Positions 1-8,439 are shown, counted from the stretch's first letter. The stretch: DNA of 30,162 bases from Rhodospirillaceae bacterium (GCA_018660965.1 JABJJH010000571.1:1-30162), one strand, 5' to 3'. The notes: generated from the letters alone by a model not told the origin. Translations and numbers: made by a program.

Positions 1-1
1 C

Positions 2-343
2 ATGACAGCCAAACGCGTCATTCTTGAAATGGGAACCGGCAATGATTTGCACGGGGGAAATTACACCAAGGCGGCGAAGCGCGCGGTTCAGGACGCGCTG
101 CATCACAGCTCGCTCACCATGATTCGCACCCTGGGCGTGGATAAAAACGACGTTCAGGTGGACGTCACCATCGGCGTGCAGAACCCCGATTCGGTGGATA
201 CGGATGCGGTGAAAGCGACCCTGCCGGTGGGAACCGTCACGGTGCGCGCCGTGCTGGGCGGCCTGGACGTGCCCGATGATGAAGGCGGCGATGTCGCCGT
301 TATCGCCAGCGCCGCGATCGAGGTGCGACTAGACCTGCTGTAG
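2..343 (+). CDS. Lin0512 family protein (function unknown)
   Basis: A 113-residue protein that I recognise as the Lin0512 family, a small conserved family without an established function. The visible signature is the N-terminal VILEMGTGNDLHGGNYTKAA segment (about residues 6-25), followed by an alpha/beta pattern and a C-terminal IEVRLD strand. The length matches the family, so the ATG at position 2 is probably the true start, but no ribosome binding site is visible because the window begins there. It ends 15 bases before the P450 start on the same strand, so the two are probably co-transcribed. No catalytic residues can be assigned. The family call is from memory of the N-terminal motif and is fairly secure; the function is unknown. 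Confidence 0.75.
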   Translation: MTAKRVILEMGTGNDLHGGNYTKAAKRAVQDALHHSSLTMIRTLGVDKNDVQVDVTIGVQNPDSVDTDAVKATLPVGTVTVRAVLGGLDVPDDEGGDVAVIASAAIEVRLDLL

Positions 344-358
344 GCATGGTGTCAGGCA

Positions 359-1561
359 ATGTTGGTTTCGGATTTTGATCTTCGCACGATTGACCGGGCA
401 TTCCTCGACAACCCGTATCCGACCTATTGCGACTTGCGTGAAAACGACCCGGTGCATCGCTGCCCGGACGGCAGTTTCTTTCTGACGCGCTACGACGATG
501 TTCTGGCCGTTTATCGCGACCATGATCGGTTTAGCTCGGACAAGAAAATCGACTTCAAGCCGAATTTCGGCGACAGCCCGCTCTACGAACACCACACGAC
601 CAGCCTCGTTTTCAATGACGCGCCGTATCACACCCGAATCCGTTCGCTGTTGGCGCCCGCCTTCACGCCGCGCGCACTTGAAGAATTGCGGGCGAGGGTC
701 GAAGCCTTTATCGACGCCCGGCTTGATGAACTGGCCGACAGAGGGCGCTTCGACCTGATCGCCGATTTCGCCTCCCCGCTGCCGGTGCAATTGATCGGCG
801 ATATGCTGGGCGTGCCGGAATCCCAACGCGGTCCGTTGCGCGGGTGGTCGCTGGCGATTCTCGGCGCGCTGGAACCGAAGCTATCCCCCGAAAATTTTGC
901 AGCCGGATGTCGCGCGGTGGGTGATTTCAAGGCGTTCCTGGGGGATTTGATCGCGCACCGGCGCCGCCATCCCGCGCCGGAAGGCCAGGGCGAAATTCTG
1001 TCAAAACTGATCGAAGCCGAATGGGACGGCGAACGGTTGAGCGACATCGAGTTGTTCCACAACTGCATCTTCCTGTTGAACGCGGGCCACGAAACCACGA
1101 CCAATCTCATCGGCAATGGGGTGGAAGCGTTCTTCCGCTTCCCCGACGAACGCGACCGTCTGGTCGCCGATCCGGCGTTGATCAAAGCGGCGGTGGAGGA
1201 AATGCTGCGCTATGAAAGCTCGAACCAGTTGGGCAATCGCCGCGCGACGACGGATGTGGAGGTCGGCGGCGTTGCGATCCCGGCGGGCGGCTATATCCAT
1301 TTGTGTATCGGGGCGGCCAACCGCGACCCGGCGCATTTCCCCAACCCCGACCAATTCGACATAACCCGACAGCCCAACCGGCATCTGGCGTTTGGCAGCG
1401 GCGTGCACACCTGTGCGGGGGCGTCGCTCGCCCGCATGGAAGGTCAGATCGCAATCGGAAAACTGATGCAACGATTCCCGAAGTTAAGCCCGGACGGCCC
1501 ACCAGTGCGCGGCGGTCGTGTGCGGTTCCGAGGGTTTTTGGAACTGCCTGCGGCGGTTTAG
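359..1561 (+). CDS. Cytochrome P450
   Basis: A soluble bacterial P450 mono-oxygenase of 400 residues, the usual length for class I enzymes. All hallmarks are present: the I-helix oxygen-activation motif AGHETTT at residues 242-248, the K-helix E281-M-L-R284 (ExxR), and the heme loop FGSGVHTCAG at 345-354 with Cys352 as thiolate ligand. There is no membrane anchor. The ATG at 359 gives a typical N-terminus; an ATG at 346 is out of frame. The substrate cannot be predicted. No ferredoxin or ferredoxin reductase lies nearby, so electron partners must be encoded elsewhere. The stop codon overlaps the stop of the convergent hydrolase (bases 1558-1561). Confidence 0.96.
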   Translation: MLVSDFDLRTIDRAFLDNPYPTYCDLRENDPVHRCPDGSFFLTRYDDVLAVYRDHDRFSSDKKIDFKPNFGDSPLYEHHTTSLVFNDAPYHTRIRSLLAPAFTPRALEELRARVEAFIDARLDELADRGRFDLIADFASPLPVQLIGDMLGVPESQRGPLRGWSLAILGALEPKLSPENFAAGCRAVGDFKAFLGDLIAHRRRHPAPEGQGEILSKLIEAEWDGERLSDIELFHNCIFLLNAGHETTTNLIGNGVEAFFRFPDERDRLVADPALIKAAVEEMLRYESSNQLGNRRATTDVEVGGVAIPAGGYIHLCIGAANRDPAHFPNPDQFDITRQPNRHLAFGSGVHTCAGASLARMEGQIAIGKLMQRFPKLSPDGPPVRGGRVRFRGFLELPAAV

Positions 1562-2349
1562 AGGGCGGCGAGAAATTCCTGAATCGCGGCGGCGAGGTCG
1601 TCGCCCCGTGTTTCGGGCAGCATATGCCCGCCACCCTCCAGCGCCACGAGGCGGGAACCGGATATCCGCTGCGCCAAATCGCTGCCGAACCACGCGGGCA
1701 TTAACTGGTCGTCCGCACCCGTCACAATAAGCGTGGGACACGTGATCTTTGGCGTCAGGGGGCGGGTGTCGAAGGACAGAATGGCGTTCAATCGACCGGC
1801 AATCTGTTCGGCGTCCTGCGGCGCGGCGTCGGTCGCCATGCGTTCAAACCCGGCTTCGTGCGCTCGCCGATACGCGGGTGGAAACAGCAGGCTGGCGTTG
1901 AACCACGCGTATTGATACGGGTCGAGCGTGCGCGCAGCCGCGATGCGCAGTTGTTGCATCGTCGTCAAATGTCCATCCGCGTGCGACCAGGGCGACGCCA
2001 GCACCAACCCGTCGACCCGGTCCGGGTTCGCCGCCACGCTCGCCAGCCCGATGCCGCAGCCGGTGGAATGGCAACACAGATGCGCCCGCTCGATCCCCAG
2101 CGCATCCAGCAGGCCGATAACTTCGTCCGCCCGGCCCGCCATGGTCATCGCGTCCGGTGTTGGCGCGGGCGCGCTGCGCCCGGTTCCGCGCTGATCGTAA
2201 CGGATGATCGTGAAGGTTTCGGCAAGCGCATCGATGAACGGCGCCACGCCGAGCGGACCGCTGCTTTGCGGCAACAGCATCACCATCGGGCTTCCGGTTC
2301 CGCTGCGCGTATAATAAAGGTCGCCACCGTCCACCTGCGCCATCGGCAT
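1558..2349 (-). CDS. Alpha/beta hydrolase
   Basis: A 263-residue alpha/beta-hydrolase-fold enzyme that probably cleaves an ester, amide or C-C bond in the cytoplasm. The probable triad is Ser95 in the nucleophile elbow CHSTG (93-97), Asp213 or Asp214 in TGADDQLMP, and His242 in EGGGHMLPE. The YDQRGTGRS stretch (51-59) is typical of the fold. The elbow has Cys in place of the first Gly of G-x-S-x-G, a tolerated but uncommon variant. The overall pattern recalls RutD-type hydrolases, but the rest of the rut operon is absent. An AGGGAGA ribosome site lies upstream of the ATG at 2349. It is probably co-transcribed with the HIBADH-like gene upstream (gap 65 bases). The substrate is unknown. Confidence 0.9.
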   Translation of the reverse strand: MPMAQVDGGDLYYTRSGTGSPMVMLLPQSSGPLGVAPFIDALAETFTIIRYDQRGTGRSAPAPTPDAMTMAGRADEVIGLLDALGIERAHLCCHSTGCGIGLASVAANPDRVDGLVLASPWSHADGHLTTMQQLRIAAARTLDPYQYAWFNASLLFPPAYRRAHEAGFERMATDAAPQDAEQIAGRLNAILSFDTRPLTPKITCPTLIVTGADDQLMPAWFGSDLAQRISGSRLVALEGGGHMLPETRGDDLAAAIQEFLAAL

Positions 2350-2414
2350 GGATCAATTCTCCCTGATATAACCCTGAGAAGCGTCGATGAGGATGTTCGT
2401 CATCTCCACCGTGG

Positions 2415-3305
2415 TCACGTGATATTCGGGTCGATCAGCTTGCAGATGCTGGAATTGTCGAGATCGCCATGACCGTTGTTGATGTGCTGCTGATAGGCCG
2501 CCGTCGCGACGGCCCCCAACGGCGTCGACGTGCCCGCCATCTGGGCGGCGGCTTGAGACAGACGCAAATCCTTCAGCATTAATTTCGCCATGAAGCCGGG
2601 CTTGAACCCATTGCTGGACGGTGATCCCGCCAGCGCGCCGGGTAAGGGGCAGGACCCTTCCAGAATTCGCGAGCTTCCCGTCGAGGTCGAAATCACATCG
2701 AACAGCACCTGACGGTCGACGCCAAGCTTTTCACCCATGACAAAGGCTTCGGACGTGGCCAGGGTGATAATTCCCGCGATCATGTTGTTGCAAATCTTGA
2801 CGACCTGCCCCTGGCCCGGGCCGCCGCAGTGGACGATGTTCTTGCCCATGCCTTCAAGGATCGGGCGGGCCTTGTCGAAGATCGATTTTTCACCGCCGCA
2901 CATGAAGGTGAGCGTACCATTATCCGCGCCGACCGTGCCGCCGGAAACGGGCGCATCGAGCATTTCGAACCCGGCCCTGCTGGCCGCTTCGTGAACCGCG
3001 ACCGCGCTTTCGACATCGATGGTCGAGGAATCAATGAACAGCGTTCCCGGATCGGCGGCCGCAACGACGCCATCATTTATAAAAACTTCACGGACATTGC
3101 CGCCCACCGGTAACATCGTGACCACGAAATCAACGCCAGAAGCCGCATCCTTGATCGACGCGGCGCGTTCGGCGCCGGACTGGACCACGAAATTAACCGC
3201 TTCCTCCGACAGGTCGAAGACTTTGAGGGTGTGCCCCGCCGTGATCAGGTTTCGCGCCATCGGTCCGCCCATGTTGCCGACGCCGATAAATCCAATTTTC
3301 GCCAT
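2415..3305 (-). CDS. 3-hydroxyisobutyrate dehydrogenase-like NAD(P)-dependent oxidoreductase
   Basis: A beta-hydroxyacid dehydrogenase of 296 residues, the normal length for MmsB/HIBADH. Seen in the sequence: the Rossmann motif GFIGVGNMGGPMA (5-17), the substrate-binding DAPVSGG loop (117-123), catalytic Lys170 in QVVKICNN with Asn174, and the C-terminal LMLKDL segment. The family oxidises 3-hydroxyisobutyrate in valine breakdown or reduces related semialdehydes such as tartronate semialdehyde. The SGG loop and the length favour an MmsB-like role, but no other valine-pathway gene is adjacent, so I give no symbol. AGGAAG precedes the ATG at 3305. It heads a minus-strand pair with the hydrolase and is divergent from the 2OG oxygenase. 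A second paralogue lies at 27620-28528. Confidence 0.9.
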   Translation of the reverse strand: MAKIGFIGVGNMGGPMARNLITAGHTLKVFDLSEEAVNFVVQSGAERAASIKDAASGVDFVVTMLPVGGNVREVFINDGVVAAADPGTLFIDSSTIDVESAVAVHEAASRAGFEMLDAPVSGGTVGADNGTLTFMCGGEKSIFDKARPILEGMGKNIVHCGGPGQGQVVKICNNMIAGIITLATSEAFVMGEKLGVDRQVLFDVISTSTGSSRILEGSCPLPGALAGSPSSNGFKPGFMAKLMLKDLRLSQAAAQMAGTSTPLGAVATAAYQQHINNGHGDLDNSSICKLIDPNIT

Positions 3306-3511
3306 GGTGAAACTTCCTTCCGTCTCTGTGCTCTATGCCTGCAGGACCTTGGTGTAACTATGGGCAGGCGGCGCGTTTTGCGCACGCTTAAAATACGCCG
3401 CGCCGCGCCGCGATGTTTCATTGAATTCAAGGCGCCTTTTCAACGCGCGGCGCTTCGGGTTACCATCGACGCATAGACGCACCCGGGAACACAGGTTCGG
3501 AGGATCGCGAT
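3306..3511. promoter_or_regulatory. Divergent intergenic region
   Basis: A 206-base gap between two divergently transcribed genes, so promoters for both are expected here by inference. I see no convincing sigma-70 pair. It holds a GC-rich run of repeated cgccg units at about 3396-3412 and a short A/T-rich patch (TTAAAAT) at 3388-3394. A clear ribosome site, GGAGG, lies about 8 bases before the ATG at 3512. Confidence 0.35.
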
Positions 3512-4552
3512 ATGCATTTATTCAAGGATAACGCCCCAAGCGATATGGACGCGGCGCTCGCCCAATTGCCGATCATTGATCTGGGCCCGTATTTCAAGGG
3601 CGAAGCGGGCGCGTTGGACGGGCTCGCGGCGCAAATTCGCGGCGCCTGCGAAACGACCGGCTTTTTTTACATCAAGAATCATGATGTGCCGCAGGCATTG
3701 ATCGACGCCACGTTCGAACAGCACAAACGCTTCCACGCCTTGCCTCTGGAAGAAAAGACCAAGCTGACCCTGGATCAATACAATGTCGGCTATCTGGCGA
3801 TGAACACCTCCATGCAGGCGCATTCAACCGTTCACAAGGCGACCAAGCCGAACCAGAACGAATCGTTTTTCGTCACGCATGACCGGGGGCCGGACCATCC
3901 CGATGTGGTCAACAAGACGCCGTTGCGCGGCCATAATTACTGGCCGGAAAACCTGCCCGGATTTCGCGATGGCGTGATGGCGTATTTCGACGCCGTCAAC
4001 GCGTTGGGGCAACGCATGCTGCCCGCCTTCGCCGTCGCGCTGGATATGCCGGCGGATCATTTCGAGCCGTATTTTTCCGACGAAAACCACGCGACCTTGC
4101 GTCTGTTGCACTATCCACCGACGAAGCAGGAAGACAATGATTTCGGCGCCGGGCCCCATACCGATAATTCCTTCATGACTATTCTGGCGCGATCCGAAGT
4201 GCCGGGTCTGGCGGTGCGGTTGCCGTCGGGGGAATGGATATCGCCGCCGTTGGTGCCGGGCACGTTCCTGGTCAATATCGGCAATATCATCCGGCGCATG
4301 TCGAACGACCGCTTCATGTCGACGCCGCACGGCGTAATCGTGGAAGGCGGCGCGGATCGCTATTCAATGGCGTACTTCCACAGCCCGAACGCCTACCGCA
4401 CGATAGAAGTTTTGCCGACCTGCACGGATGCGGATAACCCGCCGAAACACGAACCGGCGTTGTACGCCGATTTGATCAAGGGGTTCTACGCCGTCAATTA
4501 TTCGCACCAAAAGAAATACGGTGATGCGCCGCGCGACCAGTACAAGGACTAA
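3512..4552 (+). CDS. Isopenicillin-N-synthase-like 2-oxoglutarate/Fe(II) oxygenase
   Basis: A 346-residue non-haem iron oxygenase of the IPNS/2OG-Fe(II) superfamily. The N-terminal DIOX_N-like part reads LPIIDLGPYF (19-28) and GFFYIKNHDV (50-59). The jelly-roll core carries the iron triad His216-x-Asp218 (GPHTDNS) and His273 (STPHGVI), followed by Arg283-Tyr-Ser285, the RxS motif that binds the 2-oxoglutarate carboxylate. So 2-oxoglutarate is the likely co-substrate, and the primary substrate is unknown. The start at 3512 is supported by GGAGG about 8 bases upstream. It stands alone at the head of a plus-strand run; recQ follows after 93 bases. Homologues are often annotated as isopenicillin N synthase family oxygenases, but nothing here suggests beta-lactam synthesis. 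Confidence 0.93.
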   Translation: MHLFKDNAPSDMDAALAQLPIIDLGPYFKGEAGALDGLAAQIRGACETTGFFYIKNHDVPQALIDATFEQHKRFHALPLEEKTKLTLDQYNVGYLAMNTSMQAHSTVHKATKPNQNESFFVTHDRGPDHPDVVNKTPLRGHNYWPENLPGFRDGVMAYFDAVNALGQRMLPAFAVALDMPADHFEPYFSDENHATLRLLHYPPTKQEDNDFGAGPHTDNSFMTILARSEVPGLAVRLPSGEWISPPLVPGTFLVNIGNIIRRMSNDRFMSTPHGVIVEGGADRYSMAYFHSPNAYRTIEVLPTCTDADNPPKHEPALYADLIKGFYAVNYSHQKKYGDAPRDQYKD

Positions 4553-4645
4553 AACGCGCGAAATTCGGGTAAATTTCTCCACCGGGCATGGTGAATTGGC
4601 GAATCATGGGGTAAGTATCGAAACCCTTCTTAACGTCAGTGAACC

Positions 4646-6466
4646 GTGTCCCCGCATCCCAACCAGATTTTAAAAGACGTCTTCGGCTACGACGCCTTCC
4701 GCCCCGGCCAGGAAGAGGTGATGAACACCATTCTGGCGGGTGAGAACGTCCTGGTGGTGATGCCGACAGGGGCGGGAAAATCGCTTTGTTTTCAGATACC
4801 CGCCTTGGCGCGCGACGCCTTGACGCTTGTCGTCTCGCCGCTTGTCGCCTTGATGGAGGATCAGGTCGCCGCCTTGCGCTTGGCGGGCGTGGCGGCGGAA
4901 ACGATCAACTCCTCGCGACCTTACGATGTAAACGCCGCAAGCTGGCGACGGGTCGCGGCGGGCGAATCGCGTCTGCTCTACATTTCCCCGGAACGCTTGA
5001 TGACGGACCGGATGCTGGCGGCGTTAAGCCGGTTGCCGGTGGGGCTTCTGGTTGTCGATGAAGCGCATTGCATTTCGCGCTGGGGGCCATCGTTTCGCCC
5101 GGAATACGAAGGGTTAAGCCGAATCGGCTCCCTGTTCCCGGACGCCAGCATCGCCGCCTTCACCGCAACCGCCGACGTCGCGACGCGCGACGACATCGCG
5201 GGTAAGCTGTTTGGCGGTCAGGGCCGAATTTTCGTCGCCGGGTTTGACCGTCCGAATATCCGGTTGGCGGTCGAACCGCGCGGCGACTGGAAACATCAAT
5301 TGCTGGAATTTGTGAGGGAACGGGCGGGAGAAAGCGGCATTGTTTATTGCCTGTCGCGCAAAAAGACGGAAGAAGCCGCCGTCTTCCTGAACGATAACGG
5401 CGTGCGGGCGTTACCTTATCACGCGGGCATGGATGCGGGCGCGCGCACCGCGAACCAGGAAACATTCATGACCGAGGCGGGAACCGTGATGACCGCGACC
5501 ATCGCGTTCGGCATGGGAATCGACAAGCCCGATGTTCGCTATGTCTTCCACGCCAATTTGCCGGGCAACATGGAATCCTATTACCAGGAACTGGGCCGGG
5601 CCGGGCGCGACGGCGCGGCGGCGGACGCCTTCATGCTGTACGGCCTCGACGACATCCGCCAGCGCCGATTCTTCATACAGGACGACAATGGCGACGACGC
5701 GCACAAGCGCCGCGAACACAAGCGGTTGGATAGTCTGATCGCCTATTGCGAAACGCCGACCTGTCGCCGCCGCACCTTGCTGTCCTATTTTGGCGAAGAC
5801 CCGGAACCCTGCGGCAATTGCGACGTATGCCTGAACCCGCCCGCGCTGGAGGATGGCCGCGATCCGGGAAACGCCGTCGCCAATGCGGTGCGTGAAACCG
5901 GGCAGCGCTTCGGCGCGGCGCATGTCATCGACGTGGTGCGCGGTGCGGATACGGAAAAAATCAGATCGATGGGACACGAACGGCTAAGCGCGTATGGCGC
6001 CGGGGCGACGGTGTCGAAGGACGATTGGCGTTCGATCATTCGGCAGATGGTGGCGTCGGGATTACTCGACCTCGATTATCAAGGGCATGGCGGGTTGAGT
6101 CTGACGCCGAACGGGGACGCATTTTCGCGGGGTGAAGTGGAATTCCGTTATCGGCGCCACCCGGCGCGAACCAAGTCCAGCAGCAGAGCGTCTAAATCAG
6201 GATCTGGGGCGGCGCAGGCGGCCCAATTATCCGCGCCGGACGCCGAATTGCTGGCCGCGTTGAAACGGTTGCGGCTTGATCTGGCGCGCGAACGGGGCGT
6301 TCCAGCATTCGCGGTGTTCGCCGATCGGGCGCTTATCGACATGGCGCAGCGCAAACCACGTGACGGTATAGAGTTCCTGGCGGTCAACGGCGTCGGCGCG
6401 GCCAAGCTGCGGGATTTCGCCGAACCGTTTCTGGCGGCGATCTCCGCTGCCGTAGATCAGGAATAG
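4646..6466 (+). CDS. recQ: ATP-dependent DNA helicase RecQ
   Basis: A 606-residue RecQ-family 3'-5' DNA helicase, close to the length of E. coli RecQ. Domains in order: a helicase core with Walker A TGAGKS (41-46) and DEAH box (138-141), motif VI QELGRAGRDG (about 314-323), an RQC zinc site (Cys373, Cys389, Cys392, Cys395), a winged-helix region (about 410-500), a polar linker rich in Ser/Arg/Lys (about 500-520), and a C-terminal HRDC domain (about 525-606). The start is GTG at 4646, because an in-frame stop (TGA, 4640-4642) lies just upstream. The aromatic-rich loop after DEAH reads SRWGPSFRPEY where E. coli has SQWGHDFRPEY. Alphaproteobacteria often have more than one RecQ, and this may be the non-canonical paralogue. 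Confidence 0.95.
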   Translation: MSPHPNQILKDVFGYDAFRPGQEEVMNTILAGENVLVVMPTGAGKSLCFQIPALARDALTLVVSPLVALMEDQVAALRLAGVAAETINSSRPYDVNAASWRRVAAGESRLLYISPERLMTDRMLAALSRLPVGLLVVDEAHCISRWGPSFRPEYEGLSRIGSLFPDASIAAFTATADVATRDDIAGKLFGGQGRIFVAGFDRPNIRLAVEPRGDWKHQLLEFVRERAGESGIVYCLSRKKTEEAAVFLNDNGVRALPYHAGMDAGARTANQETFMTEAGTVMTATIAFGMGIDKPDVRYVFHANLPGNMESYYQELGRAGRDGAAADAFMLYGLDDIRQRRFFIQDDNGDDAHKRREHKRLDSLIAYCETPTCRRRTLLSYFGEDPEPCGNCDVCLNPPALEDGRDPGNAVANAVRETGQRFGAAHVIDVVRGADTEKIRSMGHERLSAYGAGATVSKDDWRSIIRQMVASGLLDLDYQGHGGLSLTPNGDAFSRGEVEFRYRRHPARTKSSSRASKSGSGAAQAAQLSAPDAELLAALKRLRLDLARERGVPAFAVFADRALIDMAQRKPRDGIEFLAVNGVGAAKLRDFAEPFLAAISAAVDQE

Positions 6467-6541
6467 GATTGTCATAACGGCGCTGATTTGGCACGCTGGC
6501 CCCTTGGCTAATTGCGTTACACGATTCCAAAGGATGCGCTC

Positions 6542-7495
6542 ATGACCAAGACAGACGAAGGGCCGGGCCTCGCACCCCCCCACGATACGCCCGTTCCCTA
6601 CCGCGAACGGATCACTAACTACTATATGGCGTTGGGATATGGGAAGCCCTACCAATGGGCCCACTATGCCGATGTTCCGTTCACGGCGTTGAAAAAGCCG
6701 CTGGCGGACTCCCGCGTCGCGCTGATCACCACCGCCGCGCCGTTTCAAGCGGACAAGGGCGATCAGGGACCGGGCGCGCCCTACAACGCCGCCGCGAAGT
6801 TCTACAAGGTGTATTCCGGCGATGCGTCGGAAGATCACGATCTTCGGGTGTCCCATATCGGCATTGACCGGAAACATACGACGGCGGAAGACATCAACAC
6901 GTATTTCCCGCTGGCCCAGCTTCGCAAGCTGGCGGAGTCGGGCCGCATCGGATCGGTCGCGCCGCGGTTTCATGGCGCGCCGACCAATCGCAGCCAGGAC
7001 ACCACCATCAATCAGGATTGCGTCGAATTGTTGGCGCGGGTCCGCGAAGACGAGGCCGATGTCGCGGTCATTGTGGCCAATTGACCAGTGTGTCATCAGA
7101 CCGTGAGTCTGATTGCACGTCACCTGGAAGAAAATGGCGTCCCAACAGTCATCATGGGGTGCGCCAAGGACCTTGTTGAATATTGCGGCGCGCCGCGCTT
7201 TTTGTTCAGTGACTTCCCCTTGGGCAACGCGGCGGGCCGCCCGAACGATCCGGAATCCCAGGCGTTCACGCTGGAGTTGGCGATGAAGGTGCTGGAAACC
7301 GCGCCGGGGCCGCGCACGACCGTTCAATCGCCGCTGCGGTGGAACGACGACGCGCTCTGGAAACTCGACTTCAGCAACATCGACCAGATGTCGGAAGAAG
7401 AACTGGCCGAACGCAAGAAGGCCTTCGACGAAGTAAAGGAAGTCGCCAAGCAGCAGCGGATCAAGGACGGTCTGAAGGTCCACGCGGCGGAATAG
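6542..7495 (+). CDS. PrdB/GrdB-family (D-proline/glycine reductase-like) selenoprotein with in-frame UGA
   Basis: Read through one in-frame TGA (7082-7084), this is a single protein of about 317 residues of the glycine/sarcosine/betaine/D-proline reductase selenoprotein B family. Both halves match one family. Before the TGA come PVPYRERITNYYMALGY, RVALITTAAPF and the LRVSHIGID/EDINTYFPLAQL region. After it come CHQTVSLIARHLEENGVPTV and RFLFSDFPLGNAAGRP. With the ATG at 6542 (AAAGGA about 9 bases upstream; a TTG at 6512 is the alternative), the TGA is codon 181 and gives U181-P-V-C184-H. That is the family's redox U/C-x-x-C site. A strong hairpin follows immediately. The known family reductively cleaves C-N bonds using a Sec thiolate and a pyruvoyl partner. 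No PrdA/GrdE-like partner is nearby, so the reaction here is unknown. Alternatives are a sequencing error or a nonsense mutation. Confidence 0.86.
7085..7121 (+). promoter_or_regulatory. Bacterial SECIS-like stem-loop
   Basis: Directly after the in-frame UGA there is an inverted repeat. ATCAGAC (7095-7101) pairs perfectly with GTCTGAT (7107-7113) around the five-base loop CGTGA (7102-7106). After one C.U mismatch the stem continues with TGTG/CGCA-type pairs, including wobbles (7088-7093 with 7115-7120). Seventeen bases separate the UGA from the loop, and the loop has G at its second position. Both fit the known bacterial SECIS rules: a short hairpin just 3' of the UGA, inside the coding region, with a G early in the apical loop, bound by SelB. 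The pairing is seen directly; the SelB function is inferred. Confidence 0.8.
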
Positions 7496-7530
7496 GCGAC
7501 AAACGACACGGGTAGGCAAGGGGACGGGCG

Positions 7531-8400
7531 ATGGCGGACGATCTGGCTGAACTGATGAAGCGCGTGGGCGACACGGTTACGGATGAAGATGTCGCGACCG
7601 CCGCCCCAATCCGGTTGTTGAATGTGACCTTCGACCGGAATGAAGCCGAGCCGAACCCCGGCGCCGCCGCGCCGGAAGGATGGCATCTGGTTTATTTTTC
7701 AGCCACCACCCGACCCGAAGGACTGGGGCCCGACGGCGCGGCGCGCGGGCTTGGCGTGATTCCGGCGATGCCATTTCCCCGGCGCATGTTCGCGGGTATT
7801 CGCATGCGCTTCCATCAGCCTATCCGGATTGGCGAGAATCTGACGCGCGAAACGGAACTGTTGTCGATTACACCGAAAGACGGGTCTACCGGCCGCATGG
7901 CCATCGTGACCGTTATCAGCCGCATTTCCGGCGCAAACGGATTGGCCCTGGAGGAAGAACGCGACACCGTGTTCCGGGAAGAAGCCAAGCCGGGACAGGG
8001 AAACGCCGCGCCGCGTCAGGCACAGGCGCCCGAAGATACGGTCTGGCGGGAGGTCATCACCCCCAACGAAGTCGCGTTGTTCCGGTTTTCCGCGCTGACC
8101 TTCAACCCGCACCGCATTCATTACGACGCGCCCTATGCGACCGGCGTTGAAGGGTATCCCGGCCTTGTCGTGCACGGGCCGTTTTCGCAGACCTGCCTGG
8201 TTAATTTCGCCCGGGACAACAACCCGGGCCGCCAGATCACGTCGTTTTCCATGCGCGCGCGGGCGCCGCTGTTCGTCAATGAACCCATTGAATTGGTTGG
8301 GCGCCCCGATGGCGGCAAGACGGAAGCAGATGGCTGTTCGGTTTGGGCGCTGACCCCACAAGGCGGAATCGCCATGAGCGCGACGGCGACGTTCGCCTAA
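7531..8400 (+). CDS. MaoC/HTD2-like acyl-CoA hydratase (double hotdog)
   Basis: A 289-residue protein of the FAS1-like dehydratase/MaoC type that resembles mesaconyl-C4-CoA hydratase and HTD2-like enzymes. The N-terminal half (about 1-150) is a divergent hotdog. The C-terminal half holds the hydratase segment FRFSALTFNPHRIHYDAPYA (184-203), followed by YPGLVVHGP (209-217), the typical end of the active-site helix and strand. Such enzymes add water to, or remove it from, an enoyl-CoA-type thioester in the cytoplasm. A good AAGGGGA site precedes the ATG. It sits 35 bases after the selenoprotein gene and 39 bases before the TauD-like gene, so an operon is likely. The physiological acyl-CoA is unknown. 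Confidence 0.85.
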   Translation: MADDLAELMKRVGDTVTDEDVATAAPIRLLNVTFDRNEAEPNPGAAAPEGWHLVYFSATTRPEGLGPDGAARGLGVIPAMPFPRRMFAGIRMRFHQPIRIGENLTRETELLSITPKDGSTGRMAIVTVISRISGANGLALEEERDTVFREEAKPGQGNAAPRQAQAPEDTVWREVITPNEVALFRFSALTFNPHRIHYDAPYATGVEGYPGLVVHGPFSQTCLVNFARDNNPGRQITSFSMRARAPLFVNEPIELVGRPDGGKTEADGCSVWALTPQGGIAMSATATFA

Positions 8401-8439
8401 CCCTGAAATTCACCTGACGATGAAAAGAGGAATGTCGAG

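Noticed and set aside
3512..4552. Beta-lactam biosynthesis, suggested by the IPNS-like oxygenase
   Set aside because: No ACV synthetase or other pathway gene is present, and the RxS and HxD...H motifs are generic for 2OG oxygenases.
4560..4577. Small inverted repeat GAAATT/AATTTC after the IPNS-like gene as a terminator
   Set aside because: Only six weak A/T-rich pairs and no T tract. It is likely to occur by chance.
6512..6541. TTG 6512 as the start of the selenoprotein gene
   Set aside because: The ATG at 6542 has AAAGGA about 9 bases upstream and a more family-like N-terminus. TTG cannot be fully excluded.
7088..7495. A separate gene starting at GTG 7088
   Set aside because: No ribosome site, and its product is the second half of the PrdB/GrdB family in the same frame as the first half. 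Read-through of the UGA explains it better.
6227..7519. A 430-codon open frame on the minus strand antisense to the selenoprotein and the end of recQ
   Set aside because: It overlaps two strongly supported genes, has low-complexity Arg-rich sequence and no family resemblance. It is typical GC-rich antisense shadow.
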